In this document: positions 20,741 to 29,613 of the stretch, piece by piece
How positions within the stretch are numbered: position 1 is the first letter of the stretch
Layout of the letters: each line of letters opens with the position of its first letter
Origin: JACCTU01 sp963700495
GTDB taxonomy: Bacteria; Actinomycetota; Thermoleophilia; Gaiellales; Gaiellaceae
Assembly: GCA_963700495.1 (NCBI GenBank)
Contig: CAVOXT010000001.1
Coordinates: 1,240,001 to 1,304,000 of the forward strand
Length of the DNA stretch: 64,000 nucleotides
Reading direction: 5' to 3'
Program-made: the position numbers and the translations under genes
Notes under the pieces: model-generated
Database searches by the model: none
The model's input: only the letters and a program-made list of their open reading frames with translations
Told to the model about the DNA's origin: nothing

Positions 20741-22366
20741 GTGGCGGAGCCTGTTCAGGGCGGCCGGCTCGCGGCGCGGGCGATCGCCGCCGAGGGGGTC
20801 GACACGATCTTCACACTCAGCGGCGGCCATGTGCTCCCCGTCTACGAGGGCTGCCGGCACGAGGGCGTGCGCGTCCTCGACGTCCGCCACGAGCAGGCAG
20901 CGGGCCACGCCGCCGAGGCATGGGGCCGGATCCGGCGCTCCTGCGGTGTCGCACTCGTCACCGCCGGGCCCGGCGTCACGGGCGTGCTCACCGCCGTCGC
21001 GAACTCGCACGTCGCCCAGACGCCGCTCGTCGTGATCGGCGGTTCGCGGCCGCTCGCGCAGGCAGGCAAGGGCGCGCTCCAGGAGCTGGACCAGCGCTCG
21101 CTCTTCCTGCCGGTGACGAAGTGGGCCGAGGTCTGCACGTCGACCGACCGGATCCCGGAATTCGTCGCGACCGCGTTCCGCCACGCACTCGCGCAGCCTC
21201 GCGGACCGGTCTATCTCGAGCTGCCGATGGACGTCCTCTACGCGGAGGGCTCGGCCGACATCGCTCCGTCGCGCGCGAGCGCCCGGACCTTCGGCGACCC
21301 GCGGCAGCTGCTGGCCGCGGCCGACCTGCTCGCGGCGGCGGAGCGCCCGGCGGTGATCGCGGGCAGCGCGATCTGGTGGGACCGCGCCTGGACGCAGCTC
21401 CGCTCCTTCGCCGAGAACGGACGGCTCCCGGTCTTCCTGAACGGCTCCGGCCGCGGAGCGCTCCCGCCCGAGCACGAGCTCTTCTTCCAGCACTCGCGGA
21501 CGACGGCGCTCGCCGAGGCGGACGTCGTCTGCGTGATCGGGACGCCGATCGACTTCCGTCTGAAGTTCGGACGTTGGAACGGCGGCGCGAAGCTCGTGCA
21601 CGTGCACGCGGACGCAACCGAGCTGGGGCGAAACCGCACCCCCGACGCCGCCGTCGTCGGCGACGCGGCTGCGGTGCTCGAGATCCTCGCGGACGGCGTC
21701 AAGCCGAACCGGCGGGCCGGGATGCGTGGCTCGAGCGGCTCGGATCGGCCGAACGCGAATGGTGGGACGAGCACCGGGCGGAGATCGAGTCGGACGCCGC
21801 CCCGATCAACCACTACCGGCTCGGGAAAGTGCTCGACGAGGTGCTCGACCCGGAGCACGATCGTGATCGGCGACGGCGGAGACGTCGTCGCGGCCGTCTC
21901 GCGTGTTCTGCGCGTGCGCGGGCCCGGGCACTGGCTCGACCCGGGGCCGTTCGGTTGCCTCGGCGTCGGTCCGCCGTACGCGCTCGGCGTCAAGGCGGCA
22001 GAGCCCGCCAAGCAGGTCGTCGTCGTTGCGGGCGACGGCGCCTTCGGGCTGAACGGGTTCGAGTTCGAGACGCTGACCCGCTTCGGGCTGGCGGCCGTCT
22101 TCGTGATCGGAAACGACGCTGCCTGGGGCGAGATCCGCGTCCCGCAGGTGGCGCTCTTCGGGGAGGACGCCCAGGTCGCGACGCGCCTCGCTCCCACGCG
22201 CTACGACCGGCTGACCGAGGCCTTCGGCGGGCACGGCGAGCATGTCGAGCGCCCGGCCGAGCTCGCACCGGCGCTCGAGCGCGCCCTTGCCTCGGGCGAG
22301 CCCGCGATCGTGAACGTCGTGCTCGACCCCGACGCGATGGCCGGCCACGCGTATCGCGGCATGTGA
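20741..22366 (+). CDS. Thiamine-diphosphate enzyme, acetolactate synthase-like
   Basis: 541 codons. The N-terminal Pyr domain has the catalytic Glu in VRHEQAAGHAAEAWGR; the central domain has ADVVCVIGTPIDFR; the C-terminal ThDP motif is GDGAFGLNGFEFETL ending in GN. Substrate could be a 2-oxo acid or an acyl-CoA (compare acetolactate synthase, oxalyl-CoA decarboxylase); it cannot be told here. Codons for about 47 residues (21.72-21.86 kb) read out of frame: the expected DAWLERLGSAEREWWDEH..YRLGKVLDEVLDP lies in another frame, flanked by two compensating indels, so the continuous frame is deceptive. Confidence 0.82.
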   Translation: MAEPVQGGRLAARAIAAEGVDTIFTLSGGHVLPVYEGCRHEGVRVLDVRHEQAAGHAAEAWGRIRRSCGVALVTAGPGVTGVLTAVANSHVAQTPLVVIGGSRPLAQAGKGALQELDQRSLFLPVTKWAEVCTSTDRIPEFVATAFRHALAQPRGPVYLELPMDVLYAEGSADIAPSRASARTFGDPRQLLAAADLLAAAERPAVIAGSAIWWDRAWTQLRSFAENGRLPVFLNGSGRGALPPEHELFFQHSRTTALAEADVVCVIGTPIDFRLKFGRWNGGAKLVHVHADATELGRNRTPDAAVVGDAAAVLEILADGVKPNRRAGMRGSSGSDRPNANGGTSTGRRSSRTPPRSTTTGSGKCSTRCSTRSTIVIGDGGDVVAAVSRVLRVRGPGHWLDPGPFGCLGVGPPYALGVKAAEPAKQVVVVAGDGAFGLNGFEFETLTRFGLAAVFVIGNDAAWGEIRVPQVALFGEDAQVATRLAPTRYDRLTEAFGGHGEHVERPAELAPALERALASGEPAIVNVVLDPDAMAGHAYRGM

Positions 22367-22414
22367 CGCCGCGCCGTCTGCTCGGCTCGGTCGAACTCCG
22401 CGGCCGGAGGCCAG

Positions 22415-22654
22415 CTAGGGAAGAACAATCCGTCGGCCGGCGACGAGCGGCCGGCCCGCGAGCCCGTTTCGCCGCTCGATCTTCCAGACCCCGCTGCGCG
22501 GATCGCCGCCGTAGCGTGCGGATGCGATCGACCAGAGCGTGTCCCCGTGCTTGACGAGGTACGTGCGCTCAGGCTCCGCGGCCGTGGACGCACGGGCTAC
22601 GACCGCCCAGGCGACGGCCACGACGAGGGCCAGCACGAGAATCCGAGCGAACAT
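22415..22654 (-). CDS. Small LysM membrane protein under SOS control
   Basis: 79 residues: an N-terminal membrane helix (FARILVLALVVAVAWAVV), then a LysM domain from TYLVKHGDTLWSIASARYG to the C-terminus. This layout matches SOS-induced cell-division inhibitors of Gram-positives (YneA of Bacillus, ChiZ/Rv2719c of mycobacteria). Two LexA-type palindromes cover its promoter, one of them spanning the ATG. A role in halting division after DNA damage is inferred from architecture plus promoter. Confidence 0.85.
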   Translation of the reverse strand: MFARILVLALVVAVAWAVVARASTAAEPERTYLVKHGDTLWSIASARYGGDPRSGVWKIERRNGLAGRPLVAGRRIVLP

Positions 22655-22691
22655 CTGTTCGCATCGTAGGCGAACGTCTGTTCGGTGTCAA
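22648..22691 (-). promoter_or_regulatory. SOS promoter with two LexA boxes
   Basis: On the minus strand: TTGACA (22686-22691), 17-nt spacer, TACGAT (22663-22668), then 8 nt to the ATG. CGAAC-N4-GTTCG palindromes occur at 22671-22684, filling the spacer, and at 22648-22661, covering the start codon. The pattern is that of actinobacterial LexA boxes. The transcript would be leaderless or nearly so. Confidence 0.85.
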
Positions 22692-22698
22692 GCCCGCG

Positions 22699-24061
22699 TC
22701 AGCGCACGCTCAGGAAGGACCTTCGGTCCGGGTTGACGGCCGCGATCAGCCGGACCGTCGCGGGGACCGACGCGGGAATCGCAAGCGTCTTGTGGGCGCG
22801 CAGCCGGAAGCTCGCCGTGCCGATCGTCACCGCTGCGTCCTCGCCCGCGGTGACGAGGATCCGGCCGCCCGCGCTTCGCACGCTGGCACCGACAACGGAA
22901 GTCGTGTGTGTCCACTCGATTCGCTTCCCTCGACAGCCCCTGCCCACCGCATTCCTCACCGTCCCCCAGGCCGCTCGTCGCGAGCGGTCGGCCCGCACGA
23001 GGCCCGCCTGCCAGCGGTCGAGGTTCTTCTCGTCGACGAGCCCAAAGAAGAGCAGCTCGGCGACCGACGGATCGCAGGCGATCTTCTTGACGAGCTCGCC
23101 GTAGATCTTCGCCTGTGTCTTCTCGGTGGTCGGCCTCACGCTCTCGCGCCCGAAATACGTCGCGCGAGCCCGCGGCGGGATCGCCACCTGCCAGCCCACC
23201 TCGTCCAGCTTGAACGTCAGCGGGCGCTCCTGGTAGAGCTCGGGCTCGTCGAAGGTCGGCTGGCCGGTGCCGTTGAAGGCATCCCAGACCGCCTGCTTGA
23301 TCCGGTCGAGATTGGCGACGCCCGCGTTCGGCCACCGATAGCCCTTCGCAAGCGGATCGCGGTCCTTCGCGGGGTACGGGTGGAACCCGAAGACGTCCAT
23401 GATCGGCTTGTCGCGCGCAAGCTTCCGGTAGCCGATGCCCAGGTCGTGGATGAACTTGACCGGCGACGTGGACACGTTCGAGGGGGCGTTCGGCATGTCG
23501 TTGCCCCGCGGGGAGAGACCGACGCCGACGACGACGATGTCCTCGTTGACCTCCTTGAGCGCGTCGTACGACGCGGCGAGGAAGCGCGCGAAGGCGATTC
23601 CCGACGCGGGCGAGCCGTCCCAGTTGTACTGCGGCTGCCAGAACCGGGTCAGGTTCGGCTCGTTCCCGATCACGAACTCCTTCACGTAGGGATACGTCGC
23701 CGCGAGGATCCGGAGCCACTGCGTGAACTTCTCCAGGTTGTCGCGGTCGTCGGTGATCGCACGGGCCTTGCCGATGTGGATCCCAAACGAGAGATGGATC
23801 CCGAGTGCCTGCGCCTGCGGGACCGAGCCGGTCGAGGAACGGCTGCTCGGTGATCGTGAGCGGGTTGGCGGGATCCCAGTTGACGGTCATCTTGTTCGCG
23901 CTCAGGCCGGCCGCCGCGAGCTCGCTGAAGAACCACGCGCCGCCGTCGTCCTCGTACTTCCCCATGTCGTCGGAGACGCCGAAGAGCGGCATCGCTCCCG
24001 CAGCACTCGAGAGAGCAAGAGCGCACGCAGCCGCCGCAGCGATGGAGAAGACGTTTTTCAT
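22699..24061 (-). CDS. Secreted glycoside-hydrolase-like protein, one frameshift
   Basis: About 454 codons in two frames. A signal peptide (MKNVFSIAAAAACALALSSA) is followed by GVSDDMGKYEDDGGAWFF; the frame shifts near 23835 and continues as VPQAQALGIHLSFGIHIG. A TIM-barrel clan-A acid/base motif is visible (EFVIGNEPNLTRFW), with a possible nucleophile Glu in KLDEVGWQV. The last 60 residues form a beta-rich tail. It is a paralog of the gene at 51220. The substrate is unknown. A TAGACT -10 lies about 40 nt upstream. Confidence 0.75.
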
Positions 24062-24100
24062 GAGCCCGCGTCCGGCCGCCTCGGCGCCCGGGTGCCGAGT

Positions 24101-25222
24101 CTAACCGGATAAACCGACGATCGTCTCGAGCAGTTTCTGCGGGCCGAACCGGACCGGATCGTCCGCAGGAAGGCCGGTTTCGGCCTCCGCCGCCTCGATC
24201 GCGCGCCGCGCCTCCTCCTCCGCGAGGAAGCGGGTGTTCAGGGCCACGCCGGCCACCTTCGCCGGCCTGGCGGGGAGCGACAGGCGCTCGTGGAGCTCGA
24301 CGAGCTCCGGCAGGGGCGGCAGCGGGTGGCCGGGATAGCCCTCGATCTCGGTCGTTCCGGCCATGTGGCAGAGGACGTAGAGGTGCGGCGCGCTGCCGTG
24401 CATCAGCCCGAGCGTCACGCCGGAGTACGCCGGGTGGACGATCGAACCCTGCCCCTCGACGAAGAGCAGGTCGGTGCCGCCGCGCCGGAAACCCTCGACC
24501 ACGAGCTGCTCGGTCGCGCCGGCGAGGAAGTCCGAGACGACCGCGTCGACCGAGATGCCCCAGCCCGCGATCGCGATCCCGGTCTGCCCAGTGGGCACGA
24601 ACTGCGACGCGAGCCCTCGCTCCCGTGCCGCGCGGTCGAGCTCGAGCGAGACGGTCATCTTCCCGATCGCGCAGTCGGAGCCAACCGTGAGCACGATCGA
24701 CGTGTCGAGCTGCATGTTCTCGCCGGTCGGGACGTTCAACCCGGCGGGCGGCCTGCGCAGGTCGCGCAGCTCCACGCCGTGCCGGGCGGCGAGCTCGGAC
24801 AGCTCGACGTCGTCCGAGACGAACTCGTGCAGCCCGTTCTCGAGGTCGAGCCCTTTCGCGATGCAGCTCTTCAGCAGCCGACGCCACTCGGGCGGGAAGC
24901 GTCCGCCCTGCGTGGCGACGCCGACGAGCGCCGTCGTCGGGTTGAAGCAGAGTGCGTCGTTGACCGTCGCGACGACCGGGATCCCGTCGTAGGTCTCACC
25001 GGCGTGTGTCGAATCGAGGATCGCGACGACAGGCTCGGTTCCGTACTTGAGCACCCCCCGCGCCGTCTTCCCGTAGTGGGGGTCGTCGCTCCGACCCTCA
25101 GCGAGGATCAGGTACCGCTTCTCGCGCGCCTGGCCGGCGGCGGCTCCCACCGGGCGAAGCCCGGCTCCGCCACCGCCTGACGCCGCCGGCGGCTCGGCGT
25201 CTTCCGGGGCCGTGTGGCTCAC
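24101..25222 (-). CDS. DUF1611 protein, DgcN-like (putative D-glutamate N-acetyltransferase)
   Basis: A 373-residue protein. The N-terminal Rossmann-like part has YLILAEGRSDDPHYGKTARG and GVATQGGRFPPEW; the C-terminal P-loop domain has TVGSDCAIGKMTVSLEL and FVEGQGSIVHPAYSG. This is the DUF1611 layout. The GTG start at 25222 overlaps the epimerase stop (GTGA); about 50 Gly/Ala/Pro-rich residues precede the conserved domain. In the described DgcN/DgcA route, DUF1611 acetylates D-glutamate and an enolase-superfamily racemase inverts it; that pairing is exactly what is seen here. Activity is inferred. Confidence 0.8.
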   Translation of the reverse strand: MSHTAPEDAEPPAASGGGGAGLRPVGAAAGQAREKRYLILAEGRSDDPHYGKTARGVLKYGTEPVVAILDSTHAGETYDGIPVVATVNDALCFNPTTALVGVATQGGRFPPEWRRLLKSCIAKGLDLENGLHEFVSDDVELSELAARHGVELRDLRRPPAGLNVPTGENMQLDTSIVLTVGSDCAIGKMTVSLELDRAARERGLASQFVPTGQTGIAIAGWGISVDAVVSDFLAGATEQLVVEGFRRGGTDLLFVEGQGSIVHPAYSGVTLGLMHGSAPHLYVLCHMAGTTEIEGYPGHPLPPLPELVELHERLSLPARPAKVAGVALNTRFLAEEEARRAIEAAEAETGLPADDPVRFGPQKLLETIVGLSG

Positions 25223-26263
25223 ACTGTCCCCTCCGACGCCGAACCACCGGCGGCGCCCCAGACGCCCGAGAGTTCTCGGACACCGAGCCCCGGCTCGTTC
25301 GAAGGGAGCTGCACGCCGTCCGTGAACTCGACGCCGGGCCACGGGTCGTACGCGAGCAGGAGGTTGCCGTCGAGGTCGACGTGGTCGCAGAGCGACGCGA
25401 TCTGCGCGCCCGCCGCGATCGACAGCCCCGACTCGACCATGCAGCCGAGCATCACGCCGAGTCCCAGCGCGCGCGCCGCGTGCGCCATGCGCACTGCCTC
25501 GCGGATGCCGCCGGACTTCGCGAGCTTGATGTTGATCCCGTGCGCACGCTCACTGCACGGGACGACATCAGCGAGCGTGTGGCAGTCCTCGTCGACGAAG
25601 ATCGGGACCGGCGAGCGGCGCTTCAGCTCGGGGCCGGAGGGATCGCCCGCGGGCAGCGGCTGCTCGCAGTAGTCGATCGGCAGCTGCGGCAGGTACTCGA
25701 GCGCCTCGTCGAGCGTCCAGTACTCGTTCACGTCGACCTGCAGAGGACGGTCGGTCGCCGTCGCGCACGGCCCGGACCCGTTCGACGTCGAGGCCGTCGC
25801 CTCCGCCCAGCTTGAGCTTCAGCCGCCGGAAGCGGGGCGCCGCCTTCTCCGCCCGCCGGGCCATGTCGTCGGGATCGCCGAGCCAGATCGTCCACGAGGT
25901 CGGCGGACCGGCCCGGCGCAGACCGAGCAGCCGCCAGACGGGCACGCCGGCGAGCTTCCCGCAGAGATCGTGGAGCGCCGCGTCGAGCGCCGACCGCGCC
26001 GCGAACTCGCGCAGCGGCAGCCGTTCGAAGATCTCGTCGAGCGCGAACGGGTCGTCTCCAAGCTCGTCCGCGTGCTCCTCGACGTAGGCGCGCGCCGACT
26101 CGGCCGACTCGTCGTAGCGCCCGATCGGCGCCGCTTCGCCGAAGCCGCTCACCCCGTGGTGCCGGATCTCGACCTGGCAGAGGTCGACCTCGTCCTGCGA
26201 GTCCCGCGCGATCACGAACGTCTCGGCCAGCGGGACGGTGACGATCCGGGCGCTCAAATCCAC
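25219..26263 (-). CDS. Enolase-superfamily epimerase, DgcA / dipeptide-epimerase-like, one frameshift
   Basis: About 348 codons in two frames. The N-terminal capping domain begins DLSARIVTVPLAETFVIARDS. The barrel shows KLKLGG (general base Lys), then after a +1 shift near 25768 the metal ligands DVNEYW, YCEQPL and VDEDCH, and the second base NIKLAKSGGI. These are the muconate-lactonizing-enzyme subgroup residues used by L-Ala-D/L-Glu epimerases and N-acetyl-glutamate racemase (DgcA). Adjacency to DUF1611 favours the latter. Start GTG 26263, 7 nt below TAGTGT. Confidence 0.8.
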
Positions 26264-26269
26264 GCTGGA

Positions 26270-26276
26270 TACACTA
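26270..26276. promoter_or_regulatory. Overlapping divergent -10 elements (dgcA-like / tRNA-Arg)
   Basis: TACACT on the plus strand (26270-26275) lies 10 nt before the tRNA, and TAGTGT on the minus strand (26271-26276) lies 7 nt before the epimerase GTG. The two hexamers share five base pairs. Confidence 0.55.
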
Positions 26277-26285
26277 GGTCTTCAC

Positions 26286-26358
26286 GCGCCCGTAGCTCAG
26301 GGGATAGAGCGCGCGCCTCCGGAGCGCGAGGTCGCAGGTTCGATTCCTGCCGGGCGCA
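26286..26358 (+). tRNA. tRNA-Arg(CCG)
   Basis: A full cloverleaf: acceptor GCGCCCG/CGGGCGC, D-stem GCTC/GAGC, anticodon stem CGCGC/GCGCG with loop CTCCGGA (anticodon CCG), T-stem GCAGG/CCTGC with TTCGATT. Discriminator A; CCA is not encoded. Confidence 0.96.
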
Positions 26359-26363
26359 TGGGG

Positions 26364-26404
26364 GCCGGAAAAGTCGCCGCCTTCGGCGGCTCAACTTTTC
26401 CGGC
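26364..26404 (+). terminator. Hairpin after tRNA-Arg
   Basis: GCCGGAAAAGT...ACTTTTCCGGC outer stem of 11 bp with an inner GCCGCC-TTC-GGCGGC hairpin, 6 nt after the tRNA. It is probably a processing or termination structure. Confidence 0.55.
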
Positions 26405-26442
26405 GTGGGTTATCCCACTCGATGGTGCTTCCTTCATGGTCC

Positions 26443-26468
26443 GGACGCGGGCCAGGCCCGCGTCCTTT
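26443..26468 (+). terminator. Rho-independent terminator candidate
   Basis: A perfect 11-bp stem GGACGCGGGCC-A-GGCCCGCGTCC followed by TTT, upstream of the secreted repeat protein. It probably ends the tRNA transcript. Confidence 0.6.
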
Positions 26469-26550
26469 CGATGGGCGAATTCAGAATTCAGGAGATCTTC
26501 ACACGATCCCCGCTACCCTGGCCCGCCTCAAACGACGAAAGGAACGCTGG

Positions 26551-27237
26551 ATGAGACGGATCGCCGTTGTTGTGCTCGCACTCGCCGTGCTCGGTGGGAC
26601 CGGGGCTGCCGTTGCTGTCGCTAAGGCACCCGGAAAGGGAAAGGCGCGCTCTGCGAAGGTTCTGCAGCACCGCGGGCCTCTGGGTGTTGCCGCCGACTAC
26701 CTCGGGTTGACGCCGATGGCGCTTGCGCGTGAGCTGCGGGGCGGCAAGTCGCTTGCCCAGGTGGCGACTGCGAAGGGCAAGTCGGTCGACGGGCTCGAGC
26801 AGGCTCTGCTCAGCGCGTTCCGGGCCAAGGTCGAGGCTGCGAAGGCCGCAGGCAGGATCAACGCGACGCTTGCGGATCGTCTGATCGCAGGCGCTGCGCA
26901 GGTCGTGGATCGGCTCGTCAACGCGGCGCCCAAGGCACCGGGCGCGAAGGCGGGCGGCGGCAAGGTCGCACAGGGCGGCCTGCTCAAGACCGCGGCCGAC
27001 TATCTCGAGTTGACGCCGAAAGCGCTCGCGGGTGAGCTGCTTGCCGGCAAGTCGCTCGCGCAGGTCGCGACCGCGAAGGGAAAGTCGGTTGACGGGCTCG
27101 AGCAGGCGCTCTTCGCTGCGCTCAAGCGTGACGTGGACGCTGCCGTCGCCGCGGACCGGCTCGACGCCGGTCGAGCGCAGCGGCTGCTCGACCGCGCCAA
27201 GGCGCAGATCGAGCGGTTCGTCAACCACAGCCGGTAG
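26551..27237 (+). CDS. Secreted protein with two tandem ~75-residue repeats
   Basis: 228 residues. ATG 26551 has GAAAGGA 8 nt upstream. A signal peptide (MRRIAVVVLALAVLGG..AVA) is followed by a basic linker and two repeats that share GKSLAQVATAKGKSVDGLEQAL, each starting near AADYL.LTP.AL and ending in an amphipathic helix. The two halves are joined by a Gly/Ala/Lys linker. Helical repeats like these occur in uncharacterised secreted actinobacterial proteins. No enzyme motif is seen. Confidence 0.8.
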   Translation: MRRIAVVVLALAVLGGTGAAVAVAKAPGKGKARSAKVLQHRGPLGVAADYLGLTPMALARELRGGKSLAQVATAKGKSVDGLEQALLSAFRAKVEAAKAAGRINATLADRLIAGAAQVVDRLVNAAPKAPGAKAGGGKVAQGGLLKTAADYLELTPKALAGELLAGKSLAQVATAKGKSVDGLEQALFAALKRDVDAAVAADRLDAGRAQRLLDRAKAQIERFVNHSR

Positions 27238-27244
27238 TCACGGG

Positions 27245-27278
27245 CGCACGCGGCGCGGGTAGGTTCGCGCCGCGTGCG
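27245..27278 (+). promoter_or_regulatory. 13-bp hairpin holding the MFS promoter and start codon
   Basis: CGCACGCGGCGCG (27245-27257) pairs perfectly with CGCGCCGCGTGCG (27266-27278). The loop contains TAGGTT (27260-27265), a -10 hexamer, and the 3' arm contains the GTG (27274) of the transporter gene. It could end the upstream transcript as RNA and start the next as DNA. Confidence 0.55.
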
Positions 27279-28565
27279 CTCTCTGCTTCGATCGTTCGAC
27301 CCGCAGCTGCCGAGGGACGTCTGGCTGCTCCAGATCGGCGGGGTCGCGAACTCGTTCGGGAACGGGATCGTGTTCCCGTTCCTCGTCATCTACCTGCACG
27401 ACGTGCGCGGGTTCGGGATCGCGACCGCCGGTATCGCGATCGCGATCTCGGCCGCGACGCAGCTCGGCGCCGGCGTCGCGATGGGGCCGGTGATCGACCG
27501 CGTCGGCGCCCGCCGCGTGCTGGCCTCGGGCCTCGTCGTCCAGGCAGCCGGCTTCGGGCTCCTCCCGCTCGTGCGCGAGCCGTGGCAGGCGTACGTCCTG
27601 CTCGCGATCGAGGGCGTCGGGAGCGCAGCGTTCTGGCCGAGCCAGTCGACGCTGATCTCACGGCTCACGCCCCCGGCTCGACTCCACGCCGCGTTCGCGC
27701 AGCAGCGCGTCACGATGAACCTCGGAGTCGGGCTCGGCGGCCTCGTCGGCGGCCTGATCGCGACAGCGGACTCCCCGACGTCGTTCACCGTTCTCTTCGT
27801 CGTCGACGCGCTTGACGTTCCTCGGCTACGTGGTCGTGCTCTCGTTCGTCCACGATCCCGGGCGGCGCCGCTCCGCGAGGGCGAGTCCGCGGGCTCGTAC
27901 GCGGAGGTGCTGCGGGACCGGTTGTTCCTCGGCCTCTGGACGCTGAACTTCGCTCTTCGTCGCGGCCGGCTACTCGCTGCTGAACCTGCTCCCGCAGTTC
28001 GTGAGCGACCACGGCGGACTGACCGAGCGGCAGATCGGGATCGTCTTCTTCGTCAACACGGTCACGATCGTGCTCGCACAGCTCCCGCTCTCGCGCTGGA
28101 TCGAGGGGCGCCGCCGGTTGCGCGCGCTCGCGCTGATGCCGGTGCTCTGGGCGGTCGCGTGGCTCGGGGTCGACGCGGCCGGCTACTGGCTCGAAGCGAC
28201 GGCCGCGTTCATCGCGCGTCGCCGTCTGCGCGATCGTCTTCGGGATCGGCGAGTGCTTCCACGGGCCGGCGCACCAGGCGCTCGTCGGCGAGCTCGGAGG
28301 CGAACGGCTGCGAGGCCGCTACTTCGCGCTGCACTCGATGTCGTGGGGTCTCGGCGGCGTTGCAGGTCCGGCGATCGGCGGGCTCATCCTCGCGTCGGCG
28401 CCGTTCGCGCTCTGGCCGCTCGCCGCCGCGGTCTGCCTCGCCGCTTCGGCGGGCGCAATCGCGCTCGAGCGACTCGTGCCGCCAGCAGCTCCGGCGGATC
28501 GGGCGCGCCGAGTCCGAGCCGGCGGTTGTGCTACGGCGAGCTCGAGCCGGCGCCCGCAGGTCTAG
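27274..28565 (+). CDS. MFS transporter, several frameshifts
   Basis: About 430 codons spread over three frames. The N-terminal half (RSLLRSFDPQLPRDVWLLQI) has the MFS loop motif GPVIDRVGARRVL. Frames break near 27810 (then LTFLGYVVVLSFVHDPG), near 27880 (EGESAGSYAEVLRDR), near 27955 (LFVAAGYSLLNLLPQFV) and near 28215 (VAVCAIVFGIGECFHGP). Three of the four are one extra base. Read together they give a full 12-helix MFS protein, so this is a real gene with sequence errors or a recent pseudogene. The substrate is unknown. Confidence 0.8.
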
Positions 28566-28631
28566 GAGAACGAGGAGCGGGGTAGAATCCTGCCGCTATG
28601 ACCGTGCGTCCGGAGGACCCGCTCAGTACCG

Positions 28632-29613
28632 GTGCCCAGCCTGCCTCGCATCAGGCGGCCGCGCAGCCGCGCCGGTATCGCGGAGATCACCGCACGCCCG
28701 CGGGTCGCTGAGCTCAGCGCCCAGGGCCTCACCTGGGTTCACGTCACCGCGCCCGATCCGGACACCGCCCAGGAGCTCGCCGACCGCTTCGGCTGGCATC
28801 CGCTCGACGTGGAGGACATCCTCTCGAAGCGCCAGCGGCCGAAGGTCGACGTCCACGCCGACTACCTCTTCGCCGTCCTCCACTTCCCCTGGTTCGACCG
28901 GTCGGTCCAGCGGCTGAACGCCGCCGAGCTCGACATCGCGCTCGGGCACGACTACCTCGTCACGATCCCGAACGTCGAGCTGCTGCCGGTCGAGCGGCTC
29001 TTCAACCGCTGCGCCGAGGACGAGGAGTTCCGCGACCAGCTCTTCACGAGGGGTTCGGGCCGGCTGCTCTACGAGGTCCTCGACGACCTCTTCGACTACT
29101 GCTTCCCGATCCTCGACAAGATCGCGCACAAGCTCGACAAGATCGAGGACGACATCCACGAGGTGCGGTCGGAAGAGCTCGTCCGCGACATCTCCAACGT
29201 CAAGCAGGAGATCATCTCGTACCGCAAGATCATCAAGCCGCAGCGCCCGACGCTGCGCGTGCTCGAGCGTGCGGTGGAGCGGGCCCTCCCGGAGAACCTC
29301 GAGCTCTACTTCGACGACCTCGTCGACGCATCGGAGCGAATCTGGGACCTGCTCGACAACTACAAGGAGGTCGTCGAGGCGCTCGAGGACACGAACGAGT
29401 CGCTGATCGCCCACCGGCACAACGACGTGCTGCGCGTGCTCACGGTCTTCAGCGTCGTCCTCCTGCCGCTGACGCTGATCGCGAGCATCTTCGGGATGAA
29501 CGTCGACTACCCGGGCGACGGCACGCACGACGGGCTTCTGGGTGATCGTCGCGGTGATGGTCGTGACGATCGTCGGGATGCTCGGGTTCTTCCGCTGGAA
29601 GCGCTGGCTGTAG
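28632..29613 (+). CDS. corA: CorA-family magnesium/cobalt transporter, frameshifted near the end
   Basis: A cytoplasmic domain with LTWVHVTAPDPDTAQELADRF, then a long helix, the first membrane helix, and the pore signature IFGMNVDYPG. After GDGTHD the frame shifts near 29532 (one extra G in GGG) into GFWVIVAVMVVTIVG and ends RWKRWL at 29613. Length is 3n+1. I give GTG 28632 as start. An ATG at 28598 in another frame, 9 nt below TAGAAT, looks like the natural leaderless start, so a further indel near the N-terminus is possible. Confidence 0.85.

Noticed and set aside
26477..26491. Tandem GAATTCA-GAATTCA repeat
   Set aside because: Two copies of a 7-mer only, no array or conserved position; probably chance.
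26238..26624. A 128-codon plus-strand frame with PVAQGIERAPPEREVAGSIP
   Set aside because: It is the translation of tRNA-Arg, a well-known spurious annotation.
28598..28631. ATG 28598 below TAGAAT as the true corA start
   Set aside because: It is in a different frame from the CorA domain and stops soon; it would need another indel, so GTG 28632 is given while the alternative is noted.
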